A stretch of 11,711 nt of DNA from an uncultured Actinomycetes bacterium (GTDB lineage: Bacteria; Actinomycetota; Acidimicrobiia; Acidimicrobiales; RAAP-2): contig CAINVQ010000069.1 of the NCBI GenBank assembly GCA_903854175.1, positions 1 to 11,711 on the forward strand, in the 5' to 3' direction. A model generated the notes under the pieces. The model saw only the letters and a program-made list of their open reading frames with translations. It did not search any database and was not told the origin of the DNA. Below, piece by piece: positions 1 to 5,700 of this stretch. Both the position numbers and the translations under genes were made by a program. Positions within the stretch are counted from its first letter, which is position 1, and each line of letters begins with the position of its first letter.

Positions 1-1
1 C

Positions 2-355
2 ATGTTTCCGATTTTGAAAGATCGAAGGAAGCAGCTGGGAGGAAACCTTTCTGGCGGTGAGCAACAAATGCTCGCCATTGCTCGTGCGTTGATGTCGCAC
101 CCTCGTCTACTTCTGCTTGATGAACCATCAATGGGGCTGGCTCCGATGATTATCGAAAATATCTTCCAAATTATTGGAGATATCCGAAACACAGGGACCA
201 CAGTATTTCTCGTAGAGCAGAATGCCGCCCAAGCGCTTCGCCTTGCTGATCGTGGCTACGTCATGGAAAATGGCAGAATTGCCTTCAGTGATAAGGCTGA
301 AAACCTACTAAATGACCCTCGTGTTCGTGCTGTCTACCTAGGTGAGTCTGCTTAA
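2..355 (+). CDS. livF: Branched-chain amino acid-type ABC transporter ATP-binding protein, LivF family (3' part)
   Basis: This is the C-terminal 117 residues of an ABC ATPase; the gene begins before the window, so the first Met seen is internal. The ABC signature LSGGEQQ (about residues 17-23 of the visible part) is followed by a Walker B strand LLLLDEPS and the D-loop region GLAP. The VFLVEQN strand, LADRGYVMENG and a terminal YLGE are typical of LivF, the smaller of the two cytoplasmic ATPases that power HAAT-family uptake of branched-chain amino acids, amides or urea. Full LivF proteins are about 235 residues, so roughly half is missing with the Walker A. The ligand cannot be told from this end. 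It is the last gene of its unit: a 109-bp regulatory gap with its own promoter follows. Confidence 0.9.
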   Translation: MFPILKDRRKQLGGNLSGGEQQMLAIARALMSHPRLLLLDEPSMGLAPMIIENIFQIIGDIRNTGTTVFLVEQNAAQALRLADRGYVMENGRIAFSDKAENLLNDPRVRAVYLGESA

Positions 356-370
356 AAACCGTTTCATCAG

Positions 371-394
371 GTATTTTATAAATTTCTAAAATTT
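371..394. promoter_or_regulatory. AT-rich stretch upstream of the SOS promoter, possible UP element
   Basis: A run of A/T-rich sequence, including two AAATTT hexamers three bases apart, lies directly upstream of the -35 element of the LysM-nrdR-PIG-L-dinB promoter. This is the usual place for an RNA polymerase alpha-subunit contact. It could equally be the relaxed 3' end of the preceding transcript; no stable hairpin terminator for livF is visible here. Confidence 0.3.
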
Positions 395-397
395 CAC

Positions 398-427
398 TTG
401 CATACGAACGTCTGTTCGCTTTATAGT
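398..427 (+). promoter_or_regulatory. Promoter of the SOS operon (-35 TTGCAT, -10 TATAGT)
   Basis: A -35-like TTGCAT (398-403) is separated by 18 bases from a -10-like TATAGT (422-427), predicting a transcription start near 433-435 and a leader of about 30 bases before the ATG at 465. The first LexA box lies inside the spacer and the second covers the predicted start site. A bound repressor would therefore block the promoter completely. The elements were read by eye and not scored against a matrix. Confidence 0.65.
405..418. promoter_or_regulatory. LexA (SOS) operator 1
   Basis: CGAACGTCTGTTCG is a perfect match to the actinobacterial/Gram-positive LexA consensus CGAAC-N4-GTTCG. It occupies the spacer between the -35 and -10 elements. 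It is one of two such boxes in this gap, and I saw no other correctly spaced copy in the window. Confidence 0.9.
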
Positions 428-430
428 TAA

Positions 431-444
431 CGAACAAGTGTTCG
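431..444. promoter_or_regulatory. LexA (SOS) operator 2
   Basis: CGAACAAGTGTTCG is a second perfect CGAAC-N4-GTTCG palindrome, here with six-base arms. It lies just after the -10 element over the predicted transcription start. Its centre is 26 bp from that of operator 1, about two and a half helical turns. Together the boxes predict tight LexA repression and induction by DNA damage of the gene at 465 and those behind it. Confidence 0.92.
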
Positions 445-464
445 TATAACAAGGAGTGTCGGAA

Positions 465-902
465 ATGGCTGCAATTCAAATAGAAGATTTTGAAGTACTT
501 ACAATCGAAGAGGCAAAGCCTTACCTAAGGCTTGTAAGTGCTCAAAACACCCCTCAGAGCTTTCGTACAGGGGCTTCACTAGCAACTCGTCGTGAAGCTC
601 GCGAACTGCAGCGAAAGCGCAGAAATCGTACTTTGGCTGGACTGGCTTTGGTCGGGGCGTTGGTGCTTTTAGCAATGCCTGGAGCTGCATTCGGAGGAGT
701 AACTGGTTCAGGTCTTTCAACAGATCTTGCAAGCAGTGCTGACCTTGCATCTGGAATGAGTTACGTCGTACAAGCCGGTGACACGATTAATTCAATTGCT
801 CAGATGGTGAATCCAGTGAGCCCAGCAACTGCACGTGCAATTCTTATTAAAGATCTCGGCACAAGTGTCATTGTTCCTGGCGAACACATTCTAATTCCCT
901 AA
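465..902 (+). CDS. SOS-controlled membrane-anchored LysM protein, ChiZ/DivS/YneA-like division checkpoint candidate
   Basis: The protein has 145 residues: a charged cytoplasmic N-terminus (1-55, with a basic stretch at 41-55), one membrane segment (about 56-77), a short Ser/Gly linker, and a LysM peptidoglycan-binding domain (about 99-144, beginning SYVVQAGDTINSIA and ending VPGEHILIP). The ATG at 465 is preferred because AAGGAG (451-456) sits eight bases upstream; a GTG at 456 would use the ribosome site itself. Tandem LexA boxes upstream and nrdR 31 bases downstream reproduce the order of Mycobacterium Rv2719c (ChiZ)-nrdR and Corynebacterium divS-nrdR, whose first genes are SOS-induced and delay division. 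In Bacillus the analogous LysM protein is YneA. The division-inhibitor role is inferred from architecture, operator and synteny; the N-terminal region shows no sequence I can match directly. lexA itself is not adjacent here. Confidence 0.85.
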   Translation: MAAIQIEDFEVLTIEEAKPYLRLVSAQNTPQSFRTGASLATRREARELQRKRRNRTLAGLALVGALVLLAMPGAAFGGVTGSGLSTDLASSADLASGMSYVVQAGDTINSIAQMVNPVSPATARAILIKDLGTSVIVPGEHILIP

Positions 903-933
903 AAAAATAGGCAATTAGGTGTATCGTGAATAC

Positions 934-1404
934 ATGCGCTGTCCATTCTGTGCGGCCGATGACGACCGCGTTGTTGACTCAAGACTCGCCGAAGATGGCG
1001 TTGCTATTCGACGTCGCCGTGAATGCTCCGCCTGCAATCAGCGATATACGACATTTGAACGTATTGAAGAAATCAGCCTTTACGTGGTGAAGCGATCTGG
1101 TGAACGTGAACCTTTCGATCGGATAAAAATCCTTCAAGGTGTCCGCTCCGCTTGTAAGAACCGTCCTGTCGAAGAAGAAGTTCTTGGAAACCTTGTCATC
1201 TCGATCGAAGAATCTATGAGACTTCTTAACCGTGATGTGACAAGTGAAGAAGTTGGACTAGCAACGTTAGAGGCACTTCGCTCAGTTGACGATGTTGCCT
1301 ACGTTCGGTTCGCATCGGTCTATAAAGGTTTCGAGGGCACCGAAGACTTCGCTCGAGAGATCGGCAATCTCGTAAAAACCACTGCGCCAAAACACCGAGG
1401 TTAA
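934..1404 (+). CDS. nrdR: Transcriptional repressor NrdR of ribonucleotide reductase genes
   Basis: The product is 156 residues, the normal NrdR length. It has an N-terminal zinc ribbon with Cys3, Cys6, Cys31 and Cys34 (MRCPFC and ECSACNQRYTTFER), then an ATP-cone domain (about 48-138, from VVKRSGEREPFDR onward) that senses ATP/dATP. NrdR binds NrdR boxes and shuts down ribonucleotide reductase genes when dATP is high. The start at ATG 934 fits the near-invariant family N-terminus MRCPFC, with AGGTG at 917-921 as a possible ribosome site. A GTG at 919 would add five residues and destroy that site. It lies 31 bases behind the LysM gene and two bases before the PIG-L gene, so it should be carried on the SOS transcript. 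A private promoter in the short gap is not evident. Confidence 0.96.
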   Translation: MRCPFCAADDDRVVDSRLAEDGVAIRRRRECSACNQRYTTFERIEEISLYVVKRSGEREPFDRIKILQGVRSACKNRPVEEEVLGNLVISIEESMRLLNRDVTSEEVGLATLEALRSVDDVAYVRFASVYKGFEGTEDFAREIGNLVKTTAPKHRG

Positions 1405-1406
1405 CA

Positions 1407-2114
1407 ATGCGCGCAATGCGTCTGAACCCAAAGTCCGCAATGGCCATTTACGCTCACCCTGATGATGCAGATGTTGCTGCGGGTGGAATTCTTTCTCAGT
1501 GGGCGAGTGAGGGTTGTGAGGTTCACCTCGTTGTAGTTTGTGATGGCTCTAAGGGATCTCACTCCACCTCTGCAGATTCTCTTGTCGTAGCTGGAGTTCG
1601 AAGTTCAGAGCTGCAACACGCTGCAGATTTGCTTGGCGCTACCTCAGTTACAGAAATTGGAAGAGTCGATGGTGACGTGACTAATGATGAAAAGCTTCGA
1701 GCTGCGTTAGTTGGCCTCATTCGTAAGCACCGCCCAGAGGTTGTCTTGGGGCCGGACCCGACGGCTACCTTCTTTGGCGGAGTGTATGTAAATCACCGTG
1801 ATCACCGTGAAACTGGCTGGGCATTACTCGATGCAGCAGCTCCAGCAGCTGCGATGCCCCTCTATTTCCCCAAGGAAGGTGCTCCACATCAGGTGAGCCA
1901 AATTCTTCTAAGTGGCACTCACGAACCTGATGTTGTGTTTGATGTTTCTTCAACCATCGACACGAAACTTAAGGCTGTCATGGCTCACGCATCGCAGCTT
2001 TCTGGCGATGTAGAAGATATTCGAGATGTTGTCTACGCCCGAGCTGAACAAGCTGGTCGTCCAGTCGGAGTGGCCTTTGGTGAGGCCTTTCGCTGCATTG
2101 AACTCGCCTTCTGA
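1407..2114 (+). CDS. PIG-L/LmbE-family zinc-dependent deacetylase, substrate unknown
   Basis: The 235-residue protein has the PIG-L fold signatures. The first is AHPDDADVAAGG near the N-terminus, with His17 and Asp20 as expected zinc ligands and Asp19 as general base. The second is VNHRDHRETG, with His130 and His133, one of which completes the metal site. Family members remove acetyl groups from GlcNAc-linked substrates (MshB in mycothiol synthesis, BshB in bacillithiol synthesis) or cleave mycothiol S-conjugates (Mca). This protein is shorter than MshB or Mca (about 290-300 residues) and I cannot assign a substrate. The HPDDxD form differs from the commoner HPDDE but resembles the HPDDxE subgroup. 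Start ATG 1407 has GAGG at 1397-1400, six bases upstream; ATG 1416 is an alternative. It is two bases from nrdR and overlaps dinB, so co-translation is likely. Confidence 0.88.
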   Translation: MRAMRLNPKSAMAIYAHPDDADVAAGGILSQWASEGCEVHLVVVCDGSKGSHSTSADSLVVAGVRSSELQHAADLLGATSVTEIGRVDGDVTNDEKLRAALVGLIRKHRPEVVLGPDPTATFFGGVYVNHRDHRETGWALLDAAAPAAAMPLYFPKEGAPHQVSQILLSGTHEPDVVFDVSSTIDTKLKAVMAHASQLSGDVEDIRDVVYARAEQAGRPVGVAFGEAFRCIELAF

Positions 2115-3432
2115 TAACCCCTCGGTTGACGAGGCACCAATCCTTCATATTGACCTGGACGCATTCTTCGCGTCAGTTGAGATACTGGATAATCCATCTC
2201 TAAAAGGAAAGCCAGTTGTTGTTGGTGGTCCCGGAGAACGTGGGGCAGTAGCAAGTGCAAGTTACGAAGCGCGAAGGTTTGGGGTGAAGAGCGCAATGCC
2301 AATGGTGATTGCGAAGCGCATGTGTCCGAACCTTGTGATTCTTCCCGGAAGATTCGATCGTTACGAAGCGTATTCGCACGACTTTCACGAAATCATTATG
2401 GACCTAACTCCTGAGTTTGAGCCACTAGGACTTGACGAGGTCTTTGCTGACCTCAGAAGTCTTCGCCGCCTCAACGTGCAACCAATTGCTGCTGGGCATG
2501 AACTTCGTAAACGAATCAACGATGAATTAGGACTTCTCTGTGGTGTTGGCCTTGGACGCAACAAACTATTCGCAAAGCTTGCGTCAAAAAGATCAAAGCC
2601 AAAAGTTGTTGATGGCAAACTTGTTGATGGTCCAGGGGTTGTTTGGGTATCTCCCGAAATGGAAAAACAGTGGCTGAGTGAACTCCCTGTCTCTTCTCTG
2701 TGGGGAGTTGGTCCCGCCACAACCGCAAAGTTAGAACGTATTGGTATTAGATGGGTGAGAGATCTACACAAGTTTGAAGAATCATTGCTGGCACGACACG
2801 TCGGGCCTTGGATGGCTGGAACTCTTGTTAACTATGCCAATGGTGAGGATGAACGTGAAGTCATTAATGACCATGTCACTAAGTCACTCGGTCATGATGA
2901 AACGTTTGTTAAGTCCTTAAATGGCATTGATGAGCTCCTCGAGCAGGCAAAGAGCCACTCGGCAATCCTTGCTCGAGCAATACGTTCAAAGGGCTGGGTG
3001 GCGCGAACAGTTTCGGTAAGCGTTCGTTTTGATGATTTTTCATCAATTGGAAGGTCACAAACAATCAGTTTTGGAATTGATGATGAGCGTGCAATCTTCC
3101 TAATTGCCAAAGCGTTACTTGAATCAATGGAGTTTCCATTCGCCATACGTCTGCTTGGCATTCACCTTTCCTCATTCTTGCCAAGGTCTAGAAATGACAT
3201 GCAGCTCACCTTTGGTATTGAAACTGCGGTTGATGAACGTCAGCAAACCATTGAGGCAACGAGAGAACGTCAAATTGGGTACGAAGCGCTTCGAGATGCC
3301 ATTGATGATGTTCGTGAGAAGTTCGGAAAATCTGCTGTAGGAACAGCGTCAGAACTTAATGAAGATGGAATTGATATTGAGCGCCAACGTGGCGGAACGT
3401 CACAAGGGCCGTTGGCTAGACCCGAACGGTAA
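2080..3432 (+). CDS. dinB: DNA polymerase IV, Y-family translesion polymerase
   Basis: This is a Y-family polymerase of about 450 residues. Catalytic Asp25 lies in ILHIDLDAFFASVE, with the aromatic steric gate just after it. YEARRFGVKSAMP is the fingers motif, and the Asp119-Glu120 pair in GLDEVF completes the metal site. Helix-hairpin-helix and little-finger regions follow. A QLTF stretch at about residues 375-378 resembles a beta-clamp-binding motif. It copies past damaged bases with low fidelity. The start is uncertain: GTG 2080 has GGAG (2067-2070) nine bases upstream and overlaps the PIG-L gene by 35 bases; TTG 2098 is a shorter option. An ATG at 2026 would add 18 residues not expected in the family. 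The overlap ties it to the LexA-controlled operon about 1.6 kb upstream. Its 3' end overlaps the convergent transpeptidase gene by 17 bases. Confidence 0.94.
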   Translation: MRPFAALNSPSDNPSVDEAPILHIDLDAFFASVEILDNPSLKGKPVVVGGPGERGAVASASYEARRFGVKSAMPMVIAKRMCPNLVILPGRFDRYEAYSHDFHEIIMDLTPEFEPLGLDEVFADLRSLRRLNVQPIAAGHELRKRINDELGLLCGVGLGRNKLFAKLASKRSKPKVVDGKLVDGPGVVWVSPEMEKQWLSELPVSSLWGVGPATTAKLERIGIRWVRDLHKFEESLLARHVGPWMAGTLVNYANGEDEREVINDHVTKSLGHDETFVKSLNGIDELLEQAKSHSAILARAIRSKGWVARTVSVSVRFDDFSSIGRSQTISFGIDDERAIFLIAKALLESMEFPFAIRLLGIHLSSFLPRSRNDMQLTFGIETAVDERQQTIEATRERQIGYEALRDAIDDVREKFGKSAVGTASELNEDGIDIERQRGGTSQGPLARPER

Positions 3433-4648
3433 CGAGTGTTCCAATAGGAGTATGAGGCCAAATAGTTTTAGCTGATGTGAAGGGCAACTCAATGCATCCG
3501 AGACTCTGTGACGATCCGTATCGTGATCGAATAAAGCCATGGAGACCTTCTCCTCCGTTGTAATACGACACCCACGGAATTCCTGTGTCGTAGTACTTAC
3601 TTCCATCAGGATTCGTTCCAGCCATTGTGGTTGAGGCGTACCTCAGATACACGGGATAAGTTCCAGGATCACTTGGAGCCTGAGGAATTCCTGCATTAGC
3701 GAGCGAGTGAAAGCTTGGAACACCACTTATATAGAGGGTCAAAACCTGAGGTGACCTTTTGACAAGATTCATAGCAACATCTACGTAGTTATAGGGACGA
3801 GGACTAAATGCGGAGTTCTTCGCATCGCTTATAAGTGCATTCCATGTGTGTGGTGTTGTTACTCCAGTTGTTGGAATTCCATGAACATCCTGAAAGCTCA
3901 TTAGGGCTCCCTTAAGGATTGGTCCAGGAACACCTAATTTCCACTGTGCAATGAATGACTGGGGAAGACTTGGGTAGAGCCAATTGAACGTTCCAGATGA
4001 TTTGGCAACAATCGGCTTGGTGTGTTGCAAAGTTACTCGAGGCAGTACAAGAGTTGTTGTTGGAACATTTGTTGTAGTCGATTTAGTTGTCGTTGTTGAA
4101 GTAGTCGAAGATGACGTAGTTGAACTTGTTGACGAAGTTGTAGTTGAAGTTACCGGAGGAATGATTGTTGATTCTGTTGTAAGAGTGGTTGTAGGGGTGG
4201 TTGACCCCGCAGGAGTAAATCCGACTGGTAAATATCCAAGCTGAGCTAAGAGTTGTTCTTCCCAAATAATGTCCACGGCTGAATAAATAGAGACTGATCT
4301 ACTTGTTGCCGTGGTGCACGTTGCACCGCACTTGAGAGATGTTGGTATTTGAAGTTTGTAAGTAACACCTGGTGAAATCATTCCTACTGCGAACGCTTCG
4401 AATTGCGTGGGTGAAATCTGCGTCCATTGAGTTTTCAACAAAGGGGCAATGGTGAGAGCAGGCAGCAGGTCAGGGGCTATTTCTTGAGTAAGAGTTATTC
4501 GAGCTATTGGTAAATTCTGAACAAGGGTGGCGGCTGTTTGAGATTTCACTTGCACAAAAGATGCTGCGAAACTCGAGTGAGCTCCAATTGGCATAGCGCT
4601 AAATAGAAATATAAAGACCAACGATGTCAGGCTCAAGCGTTTAGTCAC
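3416..4648 (-). CDS. Secreted L,D-transpeptidase (YkuD domain) with Thr/Ser-rich linker
   Basis: The 410-residue exported protein makes 3-3 or protein cross-links in peptidoglycan. Residues 1-30 form a signal peptide with no lipobox cysteine, ending near FAAS. Residues about 33-125 resemble a bacterial Ig-like domain (ITLTQEIAP...SPGVTYKLQI). Residues 148-200 are an almost pure Thr/Ser linker. Residues about 235-275 look like a peptidoglycan-binding repeat (GPILKGALMSFQDVHGIPTTG). The YkuD catalytic domain (about 300-410) carries His370-Gly and SLGC with nucleophile Cys385, only 25 residues from the end. The GTG start has no Shine-Dalgarno sequence but has TAATCT exactly six bases upstream, suggesting leaderless translation. 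It is transcribed alone and converges on dinB. The Ig-like and peptidoglycan-binding calls are by eye. Confidence 0.9.
   Translation of the reverse strand: MTKRLSLTSLVFIFLFSAMPIGAHSSFAASFVQVKSQTAATLVQNLPIARITLTQEIAPDLLPALTIAPLLKTQWTQISPTQFEAFAVGMISPGVTYKLQIPTSLKCGATCTTATSRSVSIYSAVDIIWEEQLLAQLGYLPVGFTPAGSTTPTTTLTTESTIIPPVTSTTTSSTSSTTSSSTTSTTTTKSTTTNVPTTTLVLPRVTLQHTKPIVAKSSGTFNWLYPSLPQSFIAQWKLGVPGPILKGALMSFQDVHGIPTTGVTTPHTWNALISDAKNSAFSPRPYNYVDVAMNLVKRSPQVLTLYISGVPSFHSLANAGIPQAPSDPGTYPVYLRYASTTMAGTNPDGSKYYDTGIPWVSYYNGGEGLHGFIRSRYGSSQSLGCIELPFTSAKTIWPHTPIGTLVTVRV
4052..4207. repeat. Low-complexity triplet tract encoding a Thr/Ser linker
   Basis: On the plus strand the stretch is dominated by GTT/GTA/GTC/GAA/GTG triplets, the complement of ACN and TCN codons. 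It encodes residues about 148-199 of the L,D-transpeptidase, mostly runs of Thr and Ser. Such tracts are spacers that cross the cell wall and tend to vary in length between strains by slippage. Several spurious Val-rich or Asn-rich reading frames arise here in other frames. Confidence 0.8.
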
Positions 4649-4654
4649 ACTTAA

Positions 4655-4660
4655 AGATTA
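4655..4660 (-). promoter_or_regulatory. -10-like TAATCT for a leaderless transpeptidase transcript
   Basis: On the minus strand TAATCT fits the TANNNT -10 consensus and ends six bases before the GTG start at 4648. This puts the expected transcription start at or beside the first base of the start codon. No Shine-Dalgarno sequence is present, which fits a leaderless mRNA. Confidence 0.5.
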
Positions 4661-4749
4661 CCCGTGAATTATTAGAAACCTTCCTCATAACCCTCACTTG
4701 TTCATGAATCTTCACTGGCTACTTGAATCCTCTAAGTTGCGTGACCAAC

Positions 4750-4755
4750 TAGGAT
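4750..4755 (+). promoter_or_regulatory. Probable -10 element of the tRNA-Cys gene (TAGGAT)
   Basis: TAGGAT lies ten bases before the mature 5' end of tRNA-Cys, giving a predicted transcription start near 4761-4763. No convincing -35 hexamer is found at 16-18 bases. TTGAAT at 4723-4728 is 21 bases away. The rest of the 117-bp gap between the transpeptidase start and the tRNA shows nothing further. Confidence 0.35.
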
Positions 4756-4765
4756 TGATTCTTCT

Positions 4766-4839
4766 GGCGGCGTGGCCGAGCGGTTAGGCAGGGGCCTGCA
4801 AAGCCCCGTACTCCGGTTCGAATCCGGACGCCGCCTCCA
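4766..4839 (+). tRNA. tRNA-Cys (anticodon GCA)
   Basis: A complete cloverleaf can be folded. The acceptor GGCGGCG (4766-4772) pairs with CGCCGCC (4829-4835), with T4836 as discriminator and the CCA end encoded (4837-4839). The D-arm includes GGCCGAGCGGTTAGGC. The anticodon stem GGGGC/GCCCC encloses CTGCAAA with GCA at 4798-4800. The T-arm TCCGG-TTCGAAT-CCGGA is canonical. It is followed 65 bases later by an exonuclease gene on the same strand. Confidence 0.97.
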
Positions 4840-4861
4840 GTGAAATAGGTTATTTTGTAGT

Positions 4862-4888
4862 TCTGCTGTGGCGCAGTGTCACAGCAGA
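4862..4888 (+). other. Perfect 9-bp inverted repeat in the leader of the exonuclease gene
   Basis: TCTGCTGTG (4862-4870) and CACAGCAGA (4880-4888) are exact inverted copies separated by a nine-base loop GCGCAGTGT. The downstream arm ends four bases before the AAAGG ribosome site at 4893-4897. There is no T-run after it, so a classical intrinsic terminator is unlikely. It could be an mRNA hairpin shaping translation of the exonuclease, a processing signal behind tRNA-Cys, or a protein-binding palindrome. Confidence 0.5.
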
Positions 4889-4904
4889 CTGCAAAGGTAA
4901 TCCT

Positions 4905-5588
4905 GTGAGCAAGAACGATTTGAAGCTACCCAGACTTCTGCTGGGCTTCGATACCGAGACCACAGGACTCGACGTGAATAGCGAGAGAGCCATCTCCTAC
5001 GGATTCATTGCGTACTTCGATGACGCGCCAATCTGGTCAGAACATTTCTATGTAGTGCCCGATAAACCTATTGCCGAACCCGCTATGAGAGTTCACGGCC
5101 TTTCAGTCGAATCTATTCTCGCCAAGAAATCAGATGAAATTGTCTACGACACCGTTGCTGGGGGGCTAGCAAGAGCTGTCGTGATTCTTCGTGAATTTCA
5201 AAACTTTGGTGCAGCCATTACTGGAGCAAACGTTGCCCGATTTGATCTAGCAATGTTGCTGAAGACCTATGAGTCAATTCATGCGCGTAGCCCAATAGAT
5301 GAGGGACTTGACATTTCATCCCTGCCAATTCTTGACGTTATTGAAATTGATCGAAAGATTGACACTGACTTCGAGACTCGACCACGTAGAGGGCTTGAGT
5401 ATCTATGTAAGCACTATGGCATTGAACCTGGTGGACACCACGCACTTGGAGATGCTCGAGCAACAGTTGAGGTTTTGCTTAAGCAAGCAAAGCGCGCCCG
5501 TCCAAATCAACTTGAGTTCAATGTCACTTCTGTTTCACCTGAGTTTTATGAGTGGTCTGAACGAATCACATCACTACTCGCGAGTTAA
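4905..5588 (+). CDS. DEDDh-family 3'-5' exonuclease (DnaQ/RNase T-like fold)
   Basis: The 227-residue protein has all three exonuclease motifs. ExoI is LLGFDTETTGLD with Asp16 and Glu18. ExoII is ITGANVARFDLAML with Asp114. ExoIII is GGHHALGDARAT with His178 and Asp183, the His-x4-Asp spacing of the DEDDh class. These residues bind two metal ions and hydrolyse nucleic acid from the 3' end. No further domain such as BRCT, helicase or UvrC-like GIY-YIG is attached, so this is a stand-alone nuclease. It could be an epsilon-like proofreader or an RNA/DNA trimming enzyme, and sequence alone does not decide. The GTG start at 4905 has AAAGG seven bases upstream. It sits between tRNA-Cys and tRNA-Val, all on the same strand, and may share transcripts with them. 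Confidence 0.88.
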   Translation: MSKNDLKLPRLLLGFDTETTGLDVNSERAISYGFIAYFDDAPIWSEHFYVVPDKPIAEPAMRVHGLSVESILAKKSDEIVYDTVAGGLARAVVILREFQNFGAAITGANVARFDLAMLLKTYESIHARSPIDEGLDISSLPILDVIEIDRKIDTDFETRPRRGLEYLCKHYGIEPGGHHALGDARATVEVLLKQAKRARPNQLEFNVTSVSPEFYEWSERITSLLAS

Positions 5589-5606
5589 GCCACTACCTCA
5601 AACTGG

Positions 5607-5612
5607 TAAGGT
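5607..5612 (+). promoter_or_regulatory. Possible -10 element of the tRNA-Val gene (TAAGGT)
   Basis: TAAGGT fits TANNNT and lies eleven bases before the mature 5' end of tRNA-Val, as expected for a short tRNA leader. No clear -35 is visible, and the tRNA could instead be co-transcribed with the exonuclease gene that ends 35 bases upstream. Confidence 0.3.
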
Positions 5613-5623
5613 TTAATCCCAAG

Positions 5624-5697
5624 GGGCCGTTAGCGCAGTCTGGTAGCGCACTTCCTTGACATGGAAGGGGTCACAGGTTCAAGTCCTGTACGGCCCA
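5624..5697 (+). tRNA. tRNA-Val (anticodon GAC)
   Basis: A complete cloverleaf can be folded. The acceptor GGGCCGT (5624-5630) pairs with ACGGCCC (5690-5696), with A5697 as discriminator. The D-arm holds GCGC...GCGC. The anticodon stem CTTCC/GGAAG encloses TTGACAT with GAC at 5658-5660. The T-arm ACAGG-TTCAAGT-CCTGT is canonical. The CCA tail is not encoded (CTA follows), unlike in the neighbouring tRNA-Cys. A small ORF begins three bases after the discriminator. Confidence 0.97.
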
Positions 5698-5700
5698 CTA

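Noticed and set aside
2385..2771. Open frame of 128 codons antisense to dinB
   Set aside because: It lies wholly inside a well-supported polymerase gene, has no family motif, and its composition is what the opposite strand of dinB would give.
3984..4244. Val-rich 86-codon frame and Asn/Tyr-rich frame across the transpeptidase linker
   Set aside because: Both are other-frame readings of the Thr/Ser triplet tract; extreme composition and no start signal.
4862..4888. Intrinsic terminator after tRNA-Cys
   Set aside because: The stem is good but no T-run follows; the next bases are CTGCAAAGG, leading into the exonuclease ribosome site.
4766..5697. tRNA genes as integration sites of a genomic island
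   Set aside because: No integrase, no repeated tRNA 3' end and no composition shift are seen; the genes around are ordinary housekeeping types.
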